Assembly (NCBI GenBank): GCA_015179125.1
Contig: WHVA01000200.1
Span: 1 to 64,000, forward strand
Source of the DNA: Gautieria morchelliformis
Lineage: Eukaryota; Basidiomycota; Agaricomycetes; Gomphales; Gomphaceae
Length of the DNA stretch: 64,000 nt
Reading direction: 5' to 3'
Positions 22,543 through 31,665 of the stretch are shown in pieces. Under the pieces are notes generated by a model. It searched no databases and was not told where the DNA came from. It worked only from the letters and a program-made list of their open reading frames with translations. The position numbers and the translations under genes are program-made. The number at the start of each line of letters is the position of its first letter. Position 1 is the stretch's first letter.

Positions 22543-22936
22543 TGTAAGGGCAACCTTACCGCTCGTGGAAAGTCACACAGAGCACTGGTAAGGGGGATCC
22601 AAAGTTATATAAGACACTACTCAGTAACTACATCGGTGACCTACGCACCTGGTAAGGGGGATCCAAAGAGAATAGGGTGAGGATCCCCTTACCTAAGCAA
22701 CTAACTATACAGCTACTGAGCAGGCCAGACTACCGGACATGAACATGGGTGGAGGAACATGGCGGAAATAAGAGAAGGGATGAACAGGTGAGGACAAGCA
22801 GGTGAAGGAGGAGGAAGGCAGAGGATAAAGGAGATAAAAGGAACCAGTGGGGATGAACAGGTGAGGACGAGTAGGTGAAGGAGGAGGAAGGCAGAAGATA
22901 AGGAAATAAAAGAAACCACTGGGCTGTCCCCTGACA
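22543..22936 (-). repeat. Element 6 LTR (right, 5' in element orientation)
   Basis: 394 bp; pair of 5,935-6,327. Followed by TSD caagc at 22,937-22,941. Confidence 0.92.
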
Positions 22937-23285
22937 CAAGCCAGCAGGCGACCTCATCCAGAAGGATGTCCCGGGCTGAGCTGCCTCAGATGGGGAACAT
23001 CCCAGTGATCAACGCCCTTAGGGTGTCGCCAATGGCGTACCGGACCTTGTTGGCTGGAACGAGTTCCCGCCATTGACCGGTGACACAGAACAGATCACAC
23101 ATCCGTGCCCTGAGGGGAGAGGGGGGCTTGGGATTCTTTGGAGCAAGCCTCCTCATCCACATCCATACATCCACATCATGGATGTTCAGACTGCCATCCG
23201 GCTCATCGCAGATGGCTGATGGGATGCCCTCAGGGTTGCGTAACCAGCCATGGAGTACAACCCAAATGTCATCAACGGTTCCTTC

Positions 23286-23715
23286 TGTTGGGTGCATTTA
23301 TGCTCCTGCACCAAAATCAAGCATAATATGTTCGATTTATTGTATGGTGTTTCAATCTCTTCTCACATTGTTCCTGTACCATGCATTCATTTCTCTGATT
23401 ATTTTCGAAAATTTCCAGTCACTCCCTATCTCTCCATTTCATTTTGTTATTTCTATCTTCACAAGCGGCTGCACCCAGCGGAGTTTGAAATGACTTTGAC
23501 GCGCGAGCTCTTGAGCGCTAAAGGGCCGGGTGCACGTATATGCCTTCTGAGACAGGATAGTGCTTCTCTCTCAGTGACAATAAATTCACTGAGAGAGGCG
23601 AGTAATATTCTTTATATTTTCATAGCATGTTGACTGAAAATCATGTAGTGTATTTGATTCTAGCTTTCTAAGAGCTCTACCGAACCTTCCCTGCCATAAC
23701 CCCAAGTTGCTAACA
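23286..23715 (+). repeat. Copia-1 solo LTR
   Basis: 430 bp from TGTTGGGTGC to TTGCTAACA with TSD ccttc on both sides (23,281-23,285; 23,716-23,720). About 58 bp shorter than the 4,300 LTR because it lacks the duplicated loop segment. It interrupts gypsy A ORF3. Confidence 0.95.
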
Positions 23716-24407
23716 CCTTCACCGATGAGGAAATAGCCTGACCGATGGCTACTGGCCCGGGCCTCCTCCCGGGCCCGCTTCATCGCAGTTATCATCCCGC
23801 ACGTATGGGAGCCCGAGGGAGTTTCTCTGGCCTCCTTCAGGAGGTCCTGAAACCTCTGCTCTTTGGTTTCACAGAGGTCGAACCATTTGGCTCACAGCGG
23901 CGTTCTTTTTCCAACGGGCCGCGGCAGGCGGCCTGTTACGGCGAACGGAGGCAGTGGGGGCAATGACACTGATGGTGTGGGTTGGAGGACCATTTGTCTG
24001 GCCCTCTCCTGCTCGGCCGCGATGTACTCATTCTGAGCCGCGGCCAGCCCCAGCCCCAGCGCTGGGCCGTCGGCCGTGTGACTCGCGACTGCACCAGGTA
24101 CTCTCGGGTGACGTGATCACGCAGGTCCCCGACAGGGTCGTAGGTTACAAGCTTGTCGTAACCCCAGGCACGTCTCTTTTTCGAGATGTGCTGTGGGCGG
24201 TCCAGCTCGTAGTGTGCGAGATCTGGGTCATCCAAGTAGAAGCCATTGGGAATGTTGTCTGTCAAAACCAGTGGCTCACTGGGGCCCGTGAAGGATAGGC
24301 TGAGTGGGCTGGTTATCCGCACCATGAGACCTGGCGCAGGTTGGCCCGGGGTGGGATTAGGGGTGGCAATTCAATCTGCTAGCCCCGTCTTGGCGTGCAG
24401 CAGAAAT

Positions 24408-24905
24408 TGTAGAGGACAGGAATTATAGGCAGTAGGTATGGACTTGTTATTCAAAAGAATAGACTAGAAATCAATTCACTCTCTCAGTGAATTTAGTGGT
24501 CACTCTAAATATATTATACACTACCTAGAAATCAATTCACTACAGAGCATTTCTAGGTCAATAAATGCAAAGACTACTAGACTAATTTACTTGCCTCTCT
24601 CAGTGAATTTAGTGGTCACTGAGAGAGGGGGAAATGTGTTCCACTGCGCATGTACTACTACCCGGCCCTTTAGCGCCCAAGAGCTCGCGCGTCGAAGTCA
24701 TTTCAGACTCCGCTGGGTGCAGCCGCTTGTGAAAGTAGGAATAACAAGATGAAATAGAGAGATAAGGAATGAGTGGAAAATTTCGAAAATAACCAGAGAA
24801 ATGGATGCATAATACAAGAACAATGTGAGAAGAAATTGGAAGGCCTCACAACAAATTGGATATATTATGCTTGATTTTGGTGCAGGAGCATAAATGCACC
24901 CAACA
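24408..24905 (-). repeat. Copia-2c 3' LTR
   Basis: 498 bp; the minus-strand polypurine tract is next to 24,906. Confidence 0.94.
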
Positions 24906-24918
24906 CGCCCCCTCAAGC

Positions 24919-27900
24919 TTAATATATTCCGATTTGCTCGTTGAGAATCTTCACTCTAGGACTAGGAAGTCCTTTAGTGAGGATATCTGCCAACATTTGT
25001 TCGGTTGGCAAATAAACGAGCTTGGCTTGTTGATTTTTGATTATATCTCGAAGGAAATATAACCTGATGTCGAAATGCTTGGTTCTCGTGTGTTGTTGGG
25101 TGCCATACGTGATGGCAATGGCTGATTGATTGTCTGAATAAACTTGGATGGGTCTGTTCAGTGGTTGGAATATTTCAGAAATAAAATGGCGCATCCAAAG
25201 AGCCTCTTTGCCCGCATGGGTCAGGGCGACGAATTCGGCTTCAGTTGATGAGAGGGCTACTATCGACTGTTTCTGGCAACTCCATGAAACAGTGCCTCCA
25301 TCAATCTGAAATAAGTATGCCGAATACGAACGCCTATGACTCTGTGAACCCCAATCCGCATCTGAATACCCCATCAAGCCGTCTTGATTTCTTCCAAGTG
25401 TGAGCTTGTAATGCTTCGTGCCTTTCAAATATTTGAAGACACGTTTGACTGCATTCCAGTGTGTGCCACCTGGATTTTCAAGGAATTGCGAGAGTAATGA
25501 CACCGCAAATGCAATGTCAGGTCGAGTGGCTACAGCCGCCCACATCAGTGATCCTATAGCTTGCCTGTATGGAAACTTCGACATGGCTTTCTTGCCTCTC
25601 TCTGTAGAAGGACATTGGTCTTTAGATAATTTTGCGGCTGGATCAAGAGGCGTAGCATAAGTCTTTGCATCTTCGAGATTAAATTTTTTGATGATCTTCT
25701 CGATGTATGCAGGTTGTGAAATTGCAATGGTCTTCTTCTGCCAGTCTCTTTCGATTTTGAGATTCAATAGCCAATGAATCTCGCCTAGATCTTTCATACT
25801 GAAGACCTGAGCAAGATCTCGTTTGACTTCATCCAGGACTGATTGATTCTCAGCTGTGATGGTAAGGTCGTCCACAGCTGTTGCAATGATCACATGCCCC
25901 TTTTCGCCACGTCTATAAAATACAGCCCCGTCTGTGGCTGACGTAGTGAATCCTAACTTGTGGAATTCACCACTTAGACGTTTGTACCATTCTCTTCCAG
26001 ATTGCTTGAGGCCGTAGAGTGCTTTCTTCAAAAGTAGCACTTCGCCTTTGTCTCCTGACTCATATCCATACGGCTGCTTCATGTAAATAGGTTCGGGCAA
26101 CGTAGCATTGAGGTATGCATAGTCCACGTCCATTTGATGGATAGGCCAGTCATTCCTAGCAGCAATGGCGCATATGATCCGTAGGGAGGATAACCGAGCA
26201 ACAGGTGAGTATGTCTCATCATAGTCGACTCCAAACTTCTGTGTGAAGCCTTGGGCGACCATTCTTGATTTAGGCATTATTGGTTTCCCTTCTGGATTAC
26301 GCTTCCAAAGGTAGACCCATTTATTACCGACAATATTGGCTCCAGGAGGTGGTTTGGCTCGTTCCCACACTCCCTTGTCGATTAGGGCCTCATACTCTTT
26401 GTCCATTGATTTCTTCCACATAGGATTATTCAGAGCTTCGTCTGCATTGCTAGGTTCAATTTGACTCAAATCCGGCGCCTTGTTATTGTTTTGACCGTCG
26501 GTTAGAAACGCACTGATGGCACACTCATAGCTACTGATGCCGTCAATCTCGGAGGATAATTCTTGGTCGAATAAAACTTCTTCATGGTCCTCAACGTCCT
26601 CGTAAGCTAGCGTAGTCATATGTGCGCCAGCTTGTCTCTGGGTTTGAGATCTTGTTACGGGACCTGATGGGGCCGGCTGCACTTGTTGTTGACGGATCCT
26701 TTCGCTTCTCCTTATCGGTTCAGCTTCTCTAGGTCTGTCATCAACTCCCTGAATAGGTTGCAGCTTTTCAAGATATTCTTCCGGTGCACTTTCATCAATT
26801 TCTTCGATCTTTGCCTCTTCGCTGACTAAGCGACCGGGCACAGGCACTGATGCCGGAATGGCCTTCTTCTCTTCTTTAGACGTAGGTAGCTTGGATTCCT
26901 CAATAGAAATGATTGGGACCTTTCCCTTCTTCATTTCTGAATCAAAGACAACGTTCCGCTCGACAGAAACTTTGTGCGAGTCAGGCCAATAAACATAATG
27001 ACCATGGCTCTGCGCAGAAATTCCTATCCACCGAGCTCTCTTGGCACGAGCTGCCAATTTATCTCCCTGAGTGATTTTAACGTAAATTTCAGTTCCCCAC
27101 GCGTGAATGTCTTTGAGATTCGGTTTTTCATGGTGAATCATCTCGTAGGGCGTTTTATCTGGTAGAGCTCTTGTATGCGTCCTATTCCTAAGATAATTGG
27201 CATGCTGTATCGCATAGCCCCATAATATCTTAGGAAGGCCTGATTCTAGCAGCATGGCACGAGTTCTCTCAGTGAGAGTTCGATTCAGGCGTTCCGCAAC
27301 ACCATTGGACTCTGGTGTGTCGTGTACCGTCAACTGATGCTTCGTGCCTTGTTTGGCTAGATGCTGTTCGAATTCAGAGCTCATATACTCGCCCCCTCGA
27401 TCAGAAACAAGTGCCTTGATGTGCACATTTCTCTGTCGAAGCATTAAAGCCTCGTAGAGCTTGTACTTTGAGAATGCTTCTGATTTGTTCGCCATGAGAT
27501 AGATCACCGATTCTCTTGAGTAGTCATCGATAAAGGAGACATAATATGACTTCTTATCGATCGTGAGGTGTCTTGCAGGTCCCCAGACATCAGAATAAAT
27601 TCTGTCACCGAATTTTGATGTTCGGTCTCTGGGTTCTCGAGGAAGAGGTTTGCGCGCAATCTTGGCCTGAATACACGCATCACAGACAATTCTATCGCCT
27701 GTTGAGCTCAGTTCAATGCCCAATATCATGCCATGATTTAATAGATGTTGTAGGGACTTCTGCGAGATGTGCCCCATCTTTTGATGAATTTCCATGGCAG
27801 ATAAACACATATGGGCTTGAGCACTTGGTGACTGGAGGTCTAGTCGATATAAGCCATTGACTTTCGGTGCTTGCATCAATACTTTTCCAGCAGCATTAGA

Positions 27901-29163
27901 TATTGTGCATTTCTGGCCACCGAGTCGAATGTCGTAGCCAGCATCATCGCACCGACCGATCGAGACGAGGGTAGCAGCAATTTTGGGTGCATAGTATGTA
28001 TCTTGCAACGTGACTTCTACTGTTCTATCTCCAACCTTATTGGATAATACGAGCAGTCCTGAGCCGAAGGCATCAAAGGTACCTTTGTTGGCTGCTCGGA
28101 TAGTCCTCGGCTGTGAGAATTGACAGTAGTTCCTCAATAAATTTTTGTGAGGAGTCATATGCGATGTCGTTCCGGTGTCGAGTATGACTATAACTCCTGA
28201 GGATGTGCTCAAATTGAAATTAGAGCACTCGTCAAAATTGGTGAAGGCAAGATGCCCATCACCACTTTCCTCAGAAGTAGACTCTTCTTCGGCAACATTC
28301 GCTTTTGCTTTACCCTTCTTCTTCTTCTTGCCTTTGGCTTTCTTCTTCTGACGTGGTCCTTGACCTTCTTTACCACCTCCTTTAGCCCAGCAATTTTCGA
28401 TGGAATGTCCAGGCTTTTTGCAGTTGGTGCATACATGCGCCTTCTGCCCCTTCTGGTCCTTCTTAGTAGATGAACCAATAAACACCTGCTCTTCTTGCGG
28501 GAGTGTTTTCTTCCTGTCATACTGAGCCTTTAGTACCCTAATAATATTATCAGGGACCAATGGCATCCCGCATTCTTCAAGCGAAGTTGTAAGGGCATTC
28601 ATGACTGCCTCATAGGATGGTGGAAGTGACGCAAGGATTATGTCCATGAATTCTTCTTCAGAAACTCTAGCTCCCATCTCATTAAGACGAGCATATAGGT
28701 CTTGGGCCTTGTCCAAGTGATCTCTCAAGTCTCCATCCTCAGGACATCTCATACTGCGGAGTTGTCTCTGCAGGCTGGTGAGGACCATCTTGGGCTTTTT
28801 GGTCATTTCATTGACCAGTGCATCCCAAGTCTCTTTTGCTGTCTTCTGCTTCTGTAGCATCAGGGCTAATGACTCTGACACTGAGACGATGATTTGGGTC
28901 TTGGCTTGTCCTTCTCTAGCAAGGTATCTCTCCAGCTTCTCCTCGGCCTTATCCATCTGAGTTTCCTCAGCTTCTGTTAGAATATGGCCTGGGGGCATGA
29001 CTGGAGGATCAGGAGGTCGAGTGACTCTCCCTTCTACATGCTTGAGCAAATTTTTGGACTCGAAATAGCTGATGAGAGTGGCTCGCCACAATGGCCAATT
29101 ACTTCCATCAGTAGCAAGCTTCTCAACACCCAACAGCTTCTCAGAAGTGTCTCCGGGGCCCAT
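24919..29163 (-). CDS. Gag-Pol polyprotein of Copia-2c (1,414 aa, intact)
   Basis: Same length and domain order as the Copia-2b polyprotein: CCHC knuckle, LDTGTTSHM protease, integrase with HQKMGH, CDAC, SDRGGEY and SNGVAERLN, reverse transcriptase with AVDD, and RNase H with SDADW and STEAEF. I count only about four residue differences between the two: Glu to Ala in the segment before QSHGHYVYW, Asn to Ser in the acidic linker, Lys to Glu just before VLFDQ, and Ile to Met in NNPMWKK. The start is ATG at 29,163, within the primer-binding site. With one uninterrupted frame and matched LTRs, this copy should be able to make all element proteins if transcribed. Confidence 0.96.
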   Translation of the reverse strand: MGPGDTSEKLLGVEKLATDGSNWPLWRATLISYFESKNLLKHVEGRVTRPPDPPVMPPGHILTEAEETQMDKAEEKLERYLAREGQAKTQIIVSVSESLALMLQKQKTAKETWDALVNEMTKKPKMVLTSLQRQLRSMRCPEDGDLRDHLDKAQDLYARLNEMGARVSEEEFMDIILASLPPSYEAVMNALTTSLEECGMPLVPDNIIRVLKAQYDRKKTLPQEEQVFIGSSTKKDQKGQKAHVCTNCKKPGHSIENCWAKGGGKEGQGPRQKKKAKGKKKKKGKAKANVAEEESTSEESGDGHLAFTNFDECSNFNLSTSSGVIVILDTGTTSHMTPHKNLLRNYCQFSQPRTIRAANKGTFDAFGSGLLVLSNKVGDRTVEVTLQDTYYAPKIAATLVSIGRCDDAGYDIRLGGQKCTISNAAGKVLMQAPKVNGLYRLDLQSPSAQAHMCLSAMEIHQKMGHISQKSLQHLLNHGMILGIELSSTGDRIVCDACIQAKIARKPLPREPRDRTSKFGDRIYSDVWGPARHLTIDKKSYYVSFIDDYSRESVIYLMANKSEAFSKYKLYEALMLRQRNVHIKALVSDRGGEYMSSEFEQHLAKQGTKHQLTVHDTPESNGVAERLNRTLTERTRAMLLESGLPKILWGYAIQHANYLRNRTHTRALPDKTPYEMIHHEKPNLKDIHAWGTEIYVKITQGDKLAARAKRARWIGISAQSHGHYVYWPDSHKVSVERNVVFDSEMKKGKVPIISIEESKLPTSKEEKKAIPASVPVPGRLVSEEAKIEEIDESAPEEYLEKLQPIQGVDDRPREAEPIRRSERIRQQQVQPAPSGPVTRSQTQRQAGAHMTTLAYEDVEDHEEVLFDQELSSEIDGISSYECAISAFLTDGQNNNKAPDLSQIEPSNADEALNNPMWKKSMDKEYEALIDKGVWERAKPPPGANIVGNKWVYLWKRNPEGKPIMPKSRMVAQGFTQKFGVDYDETYSPVARLSSLRIICAIAARNDWPIHQMDVDYAYLNATLPEPIYMKQPYGYESGDKGEVLLLKKALYGLKQSGREWYKRLSGEFHKLGFTTSATDGAVFYRRGEKGHVIIATAVDDLTITAENQSVLDEVKRDLAQVFSMKDLGEIHWLLNLKIERDWQKKTIAISQPAYIEKIIKKFNLEDAKTYATPLDPAAKLSKDQCPSTERGKKAMSKFPYRQAIGSLMWAAVATRPDIAFAVSLLSQFLENPGGTHWNAVKRVFKYLKGTKHYKLTLGRNQDGLMGYSDADWGSQSHRRSYSAYLFQIDGGTVSWSCQKQSIVALSSTEAEFVALTHAGKEALWMRHFISEIFQPLNRPIQVYSDNQSAIAITYGTQQHTRTKHFDIRLYFLRDIIKNQQAKLVYLPTEQMLADILTKGLPSPRVKILNEQIGIY

Positions 29164-29168
29164 AACCC
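29156..29168 (-). promoter_or_regulatory. Copia-2c primer-binding site
   Basis: Minus strand GGGTTATGGGCCC abutting the 5' LTR, containing the Gag ATG. Confidence 0.78.
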
Positions 29169-29666
29169 TGTAGAGGACAGGAATTATAGGCAGTAGGTAT
29201 GGACTTGTTATTCAAAAGAATAGACTAGAAATCAATTCACTCTCTCAGTGAATTTAGTGGTCACTCTAAATATATTATACACTACCTAGAAATCAATTCA
29301 CTACAGAGCATTTCTAGGTCAATAAATGCAAAGACTACTAGACTAATTTACTTGCCTCTCTCAGTGAATTTAGTGGTCACTGAGAGAGGGGGAAATGTGT
29401 TCCACTGCGCATGTACTACTACCCGGCCCTTTAGCGCCCAAGAGCTCGCGCGTCGAAGTCATTTCAGACTCCGCTGGGTGCACCCGCTTGTGAAAGTAGG
29501 AATAACAAGATGAAATAGAGAGATAAGGAATGAGTGGAAAATTTCGAAAATAACCAGAGAAATGGATGCATAATACAAGAACAATGTGAGAAGAAATTGG
29601 AAGGCCTCACAACAAATTGGATATATTATGCTTGATTTTGGTGCAGGAGCATAAATGCACCCAACA
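29169..29666 (-). repeat. Copia-2c 5' LTR
   Basis: 498 bp; TSD gaaat follows. Confidence 0.94.
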
Positions 29667-29811
29667 GAAATGTTGTGCAGGACGATGGGCCCGCCACGGG
29701 TCGTGGGGTGGGCTCTGCTCGCTTCACAGTCGCGAGCTTGCACTGTAGGGTCTGGACCAACTTCCCCAGGTCCCGTGTCCTGCCACGCTCAGTCTCGAGC
29801 GCGTTGTCGAG

Positions 29812-30874
29812 TTTTGGATTAAGGTGTTAATTAGTGCCTTTCAACGAATAGAATCTATTGCTCAGTGACTGGAGCCACTATGTTCGCCCCTCTTCTGTGT
29901 GCTGACTAAGCCTTTCGAGGCGCGTCCAGCACTGATGAATGAGAGTCACGTGACCGCATGGACAGAAGAACGATGTCAATCCAAGGGATAACCAAATCAA
30001 AAGCGTTCTCTTTTAAGGTAGTATAGAGTAAACAGTGATAGTAGACCCTCGACGAAGATTTGGAATAAACTATCAAGATCTGAGCTCTGTAGCTATCAAA
30101 CAAGACTACAGTAATTTCAGGAGGCAGAATAATCGATTCTGGATGATTTCGTTCATACATGTGTACTAGCTATTTATACTATGTTGATAGTAACTACTAG
30201 TGTTCAAGATATTAGACAGATGGGTCGAAAAGCTGTTTGTAGCTAAGGGGCGACTAATTTATAGTCATAAAGTCATGGGGTGATGGGGATGGTGTCAGGA
30301 TTGTCTGGGCTTTGGAATAGAGATCTGTACCTAGTATACAAAGCCCCTGTCCACATGATGTTAAGATAGTAATCAGTCAGACGTGTCATGGGGTTCAAAT
30401 AGAAAAATGAAGCTGAGTTTACCCTGCCCAGCATATATGCTGGGCTTGGAGATGGGGCCGCTATCTCTGTGCCCTTTCTGTGGGGCAGCTAATTGAGTCT
30501 GTGTGCTGCAGATGACATTCTCAGGTTGCTCCACAGCACCCTATATTCCTGCACAGTCTATTGTCCTCTGCGGCGTTTGGTGCCCGCACCCCTCAGTGCC
30601 TATGGCCTGGCGCCTGTCGACGTCATGGCCAATGCCATCACTCGATAGGCGCGCCGTCCCTGATCGACCGCACGTGGTCGATGCCCGAACTCCTGTACAT
30701 TACCCGATCTATGGGTAATATAGCATGTCGTAAATTCGTGTGATCGTCGTCTGCGCCGACGTCTATCATAAATGTCATTTCTGTTTCTTTTTTGATCTTT
30801 TTCTTTTTTCTTTCTTTATTAGTTTCTTTTATATATAAGTGATTTGAAATGTAATAGTTGCATTTATCATAACA
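29812..30874. mobile_element. Unclassified insertion in gypsy A ORF3
   Basis: 1,063 bp bounded by tcgag on both sides (29,807-29,811; 30,875-30,879). Removing it restores gapless alignment of ORF3 to gypsy B. Within it, 29,825-30,874 has inverted ends TGTTA...TAACA and could be an LTR with 13 extra bases on the left. It contains a long pyrimidine run (about 30,778-30,833) and tatatata near the right end. Short frames occur but none is recognisable. Confidence 0.55.
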
Positions 30875-31478
30875 TCGAGGGCCCTGATGTCTTCTTTCAG
30901 CGCCACTACCTCCTGTTTGAAGTCATGCGTAGTCAGCTGCGCGTTCCTCACTGCGTGGTGTTCGACCTTGTTGACCCATGTTGGCCACGCCATGTATGCA
31001 GCAGTGCCGACATCTTTCTCTGCCAATTGGACCCGGTTGGCATCAGTGGCAGTTTTCAGGTGTGCAGCGAAGGCTGAGCAGTTGTCGCACCCATCGGGAT
31101 GGATGGCTAGGCCATTTCTCCATCCCACAATTTTCCAGTGCTCCTCAGTTGCCATAGGAGCACTGATGCTGCGGCCCCTTGCTTGGGGGCCACTGGCGGC
31201 GTTGCGGACGTCGAGTGATCAACATCCATACCTTCTTTGGCTGGCATCATCTTCGATAGAAGGTGATGGTGGTTGCTTCTCAAGAAGCGATGCGCCTCAG
31301 AAAGATCCAAGGTGAAAATTTAAGCAAGGCTGTCGGCATGGTCCGGCGTCTCATGTGATCTACATGTGACCTACACAACCTGGTGTCTTTTAGGCAGGTC
31401 GTGCAGCTTAGTCAGGCCCCGGAGCTCTAGGTAGTGGTCTAGAGCTTCCAGGTCTTTACATGCTGGCATGGGCATGTC

Positions 31479-31665
31479 TGTCAGGGGACCACCCATTCTT
31501 CCTTTTATTTCCTTTTATTTTCCTTCCTCACATCTCCTTCATTGTATCCTCCCCTACTCCTTCCTGTGTCACTGCTGGTTGTGTTGGCGCACTTATGTCA
31601 TTGTGTAGCAGCTATATAGTTCATTGCTGAGGTAAGGAGATCCTCACTCTGTTCTCTTTGGTCTC
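31479..31665 (+). repeat. Partial LTR related to element 6
   Basis: Begins TGTCAGGGGAC like the element 6 LTR read on its coding strand, keeps the pyrimidine-rich part and the tract ctgaggtaaggagatcctca, then stops where gypsy A integrase resumes. The join removed the integrase C-terminus and the first half of the gypsy A chromodomain; its tail, CKDLEALDHYLELRG, is left of the LTR (about 31,425-31,470). Confidence 0.55.

Larger units (their letters stand above)
5935..22936 (-). mobile_element. Element 6: LTR retroelement of unknown class carrying nested insertions
   Basis: Two near-identical about 393-bp LTRs flanked by the TSD caagc (5,930-5,934 and 22,937-22,941). A purine run on the minus strand beside the left LTR sets the orientation. 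Subtracting the nested copia-2 (8,712-19,231) and an F3 solo LTR leaves about 5 kb of internal sequence. No reverse transcriptase, integrase or protease motif is visible in it, so it looks non-autonomous. It holds a NAP/SET-like pseudogene and an unknown decayed frame. Confidence 0.75.
24408..29666 (-). mobile_element. Copia-2 copy c, intact Ty1/copia retrotransposon
   Basis: 5,259 bp on the minus strand, TSD gaaat (24,403-24,407; 29,667-29,671), inserted into gypsy A ORF3. LTRs (24,408-24,905; 29,169-29,666) differ at one base that I can see (g at 24,722 versus c at 29,483). Full-length reading frame. Confidence 0.96.
5892..31250 (-). pseudogene. Gypsy A ORF3, unknown protein downstream of pol, interrupted
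   Basis: Starts at ATG 31,250. It runs through 30,875 (N-terminal part with HPDGCDNC), resumes at 29,811-29,667 (end of a heptad-like helix), 24,407-23,716, 23,285-22,937 and 5,934-5,892. The joins are supported by TSDs and by alignment to gypsy B ORF3 (40,338-42,316); across the 29,812-30,874 insertion the two elements align residue for residue without a gap. The best-conserved block reads NPEGIPSAI ... DVWMWMRRLAP (about 23,250-23,130) and is followed, across element 6, by WLARYGSVTQDNIAR. Frameshifts and stops occur. No transmembrane segment is visible, so it is not an envelope-like protein. Function unknown. Confidence 0.7.

Noticed and set aside
24000-24407. Independent gene suggested by SISKKRRAWGYDKL-like frame
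   Set aside because: Its ends continue into gypsy A ORF3 once the copia-2c and solo LTR insertions are removed.
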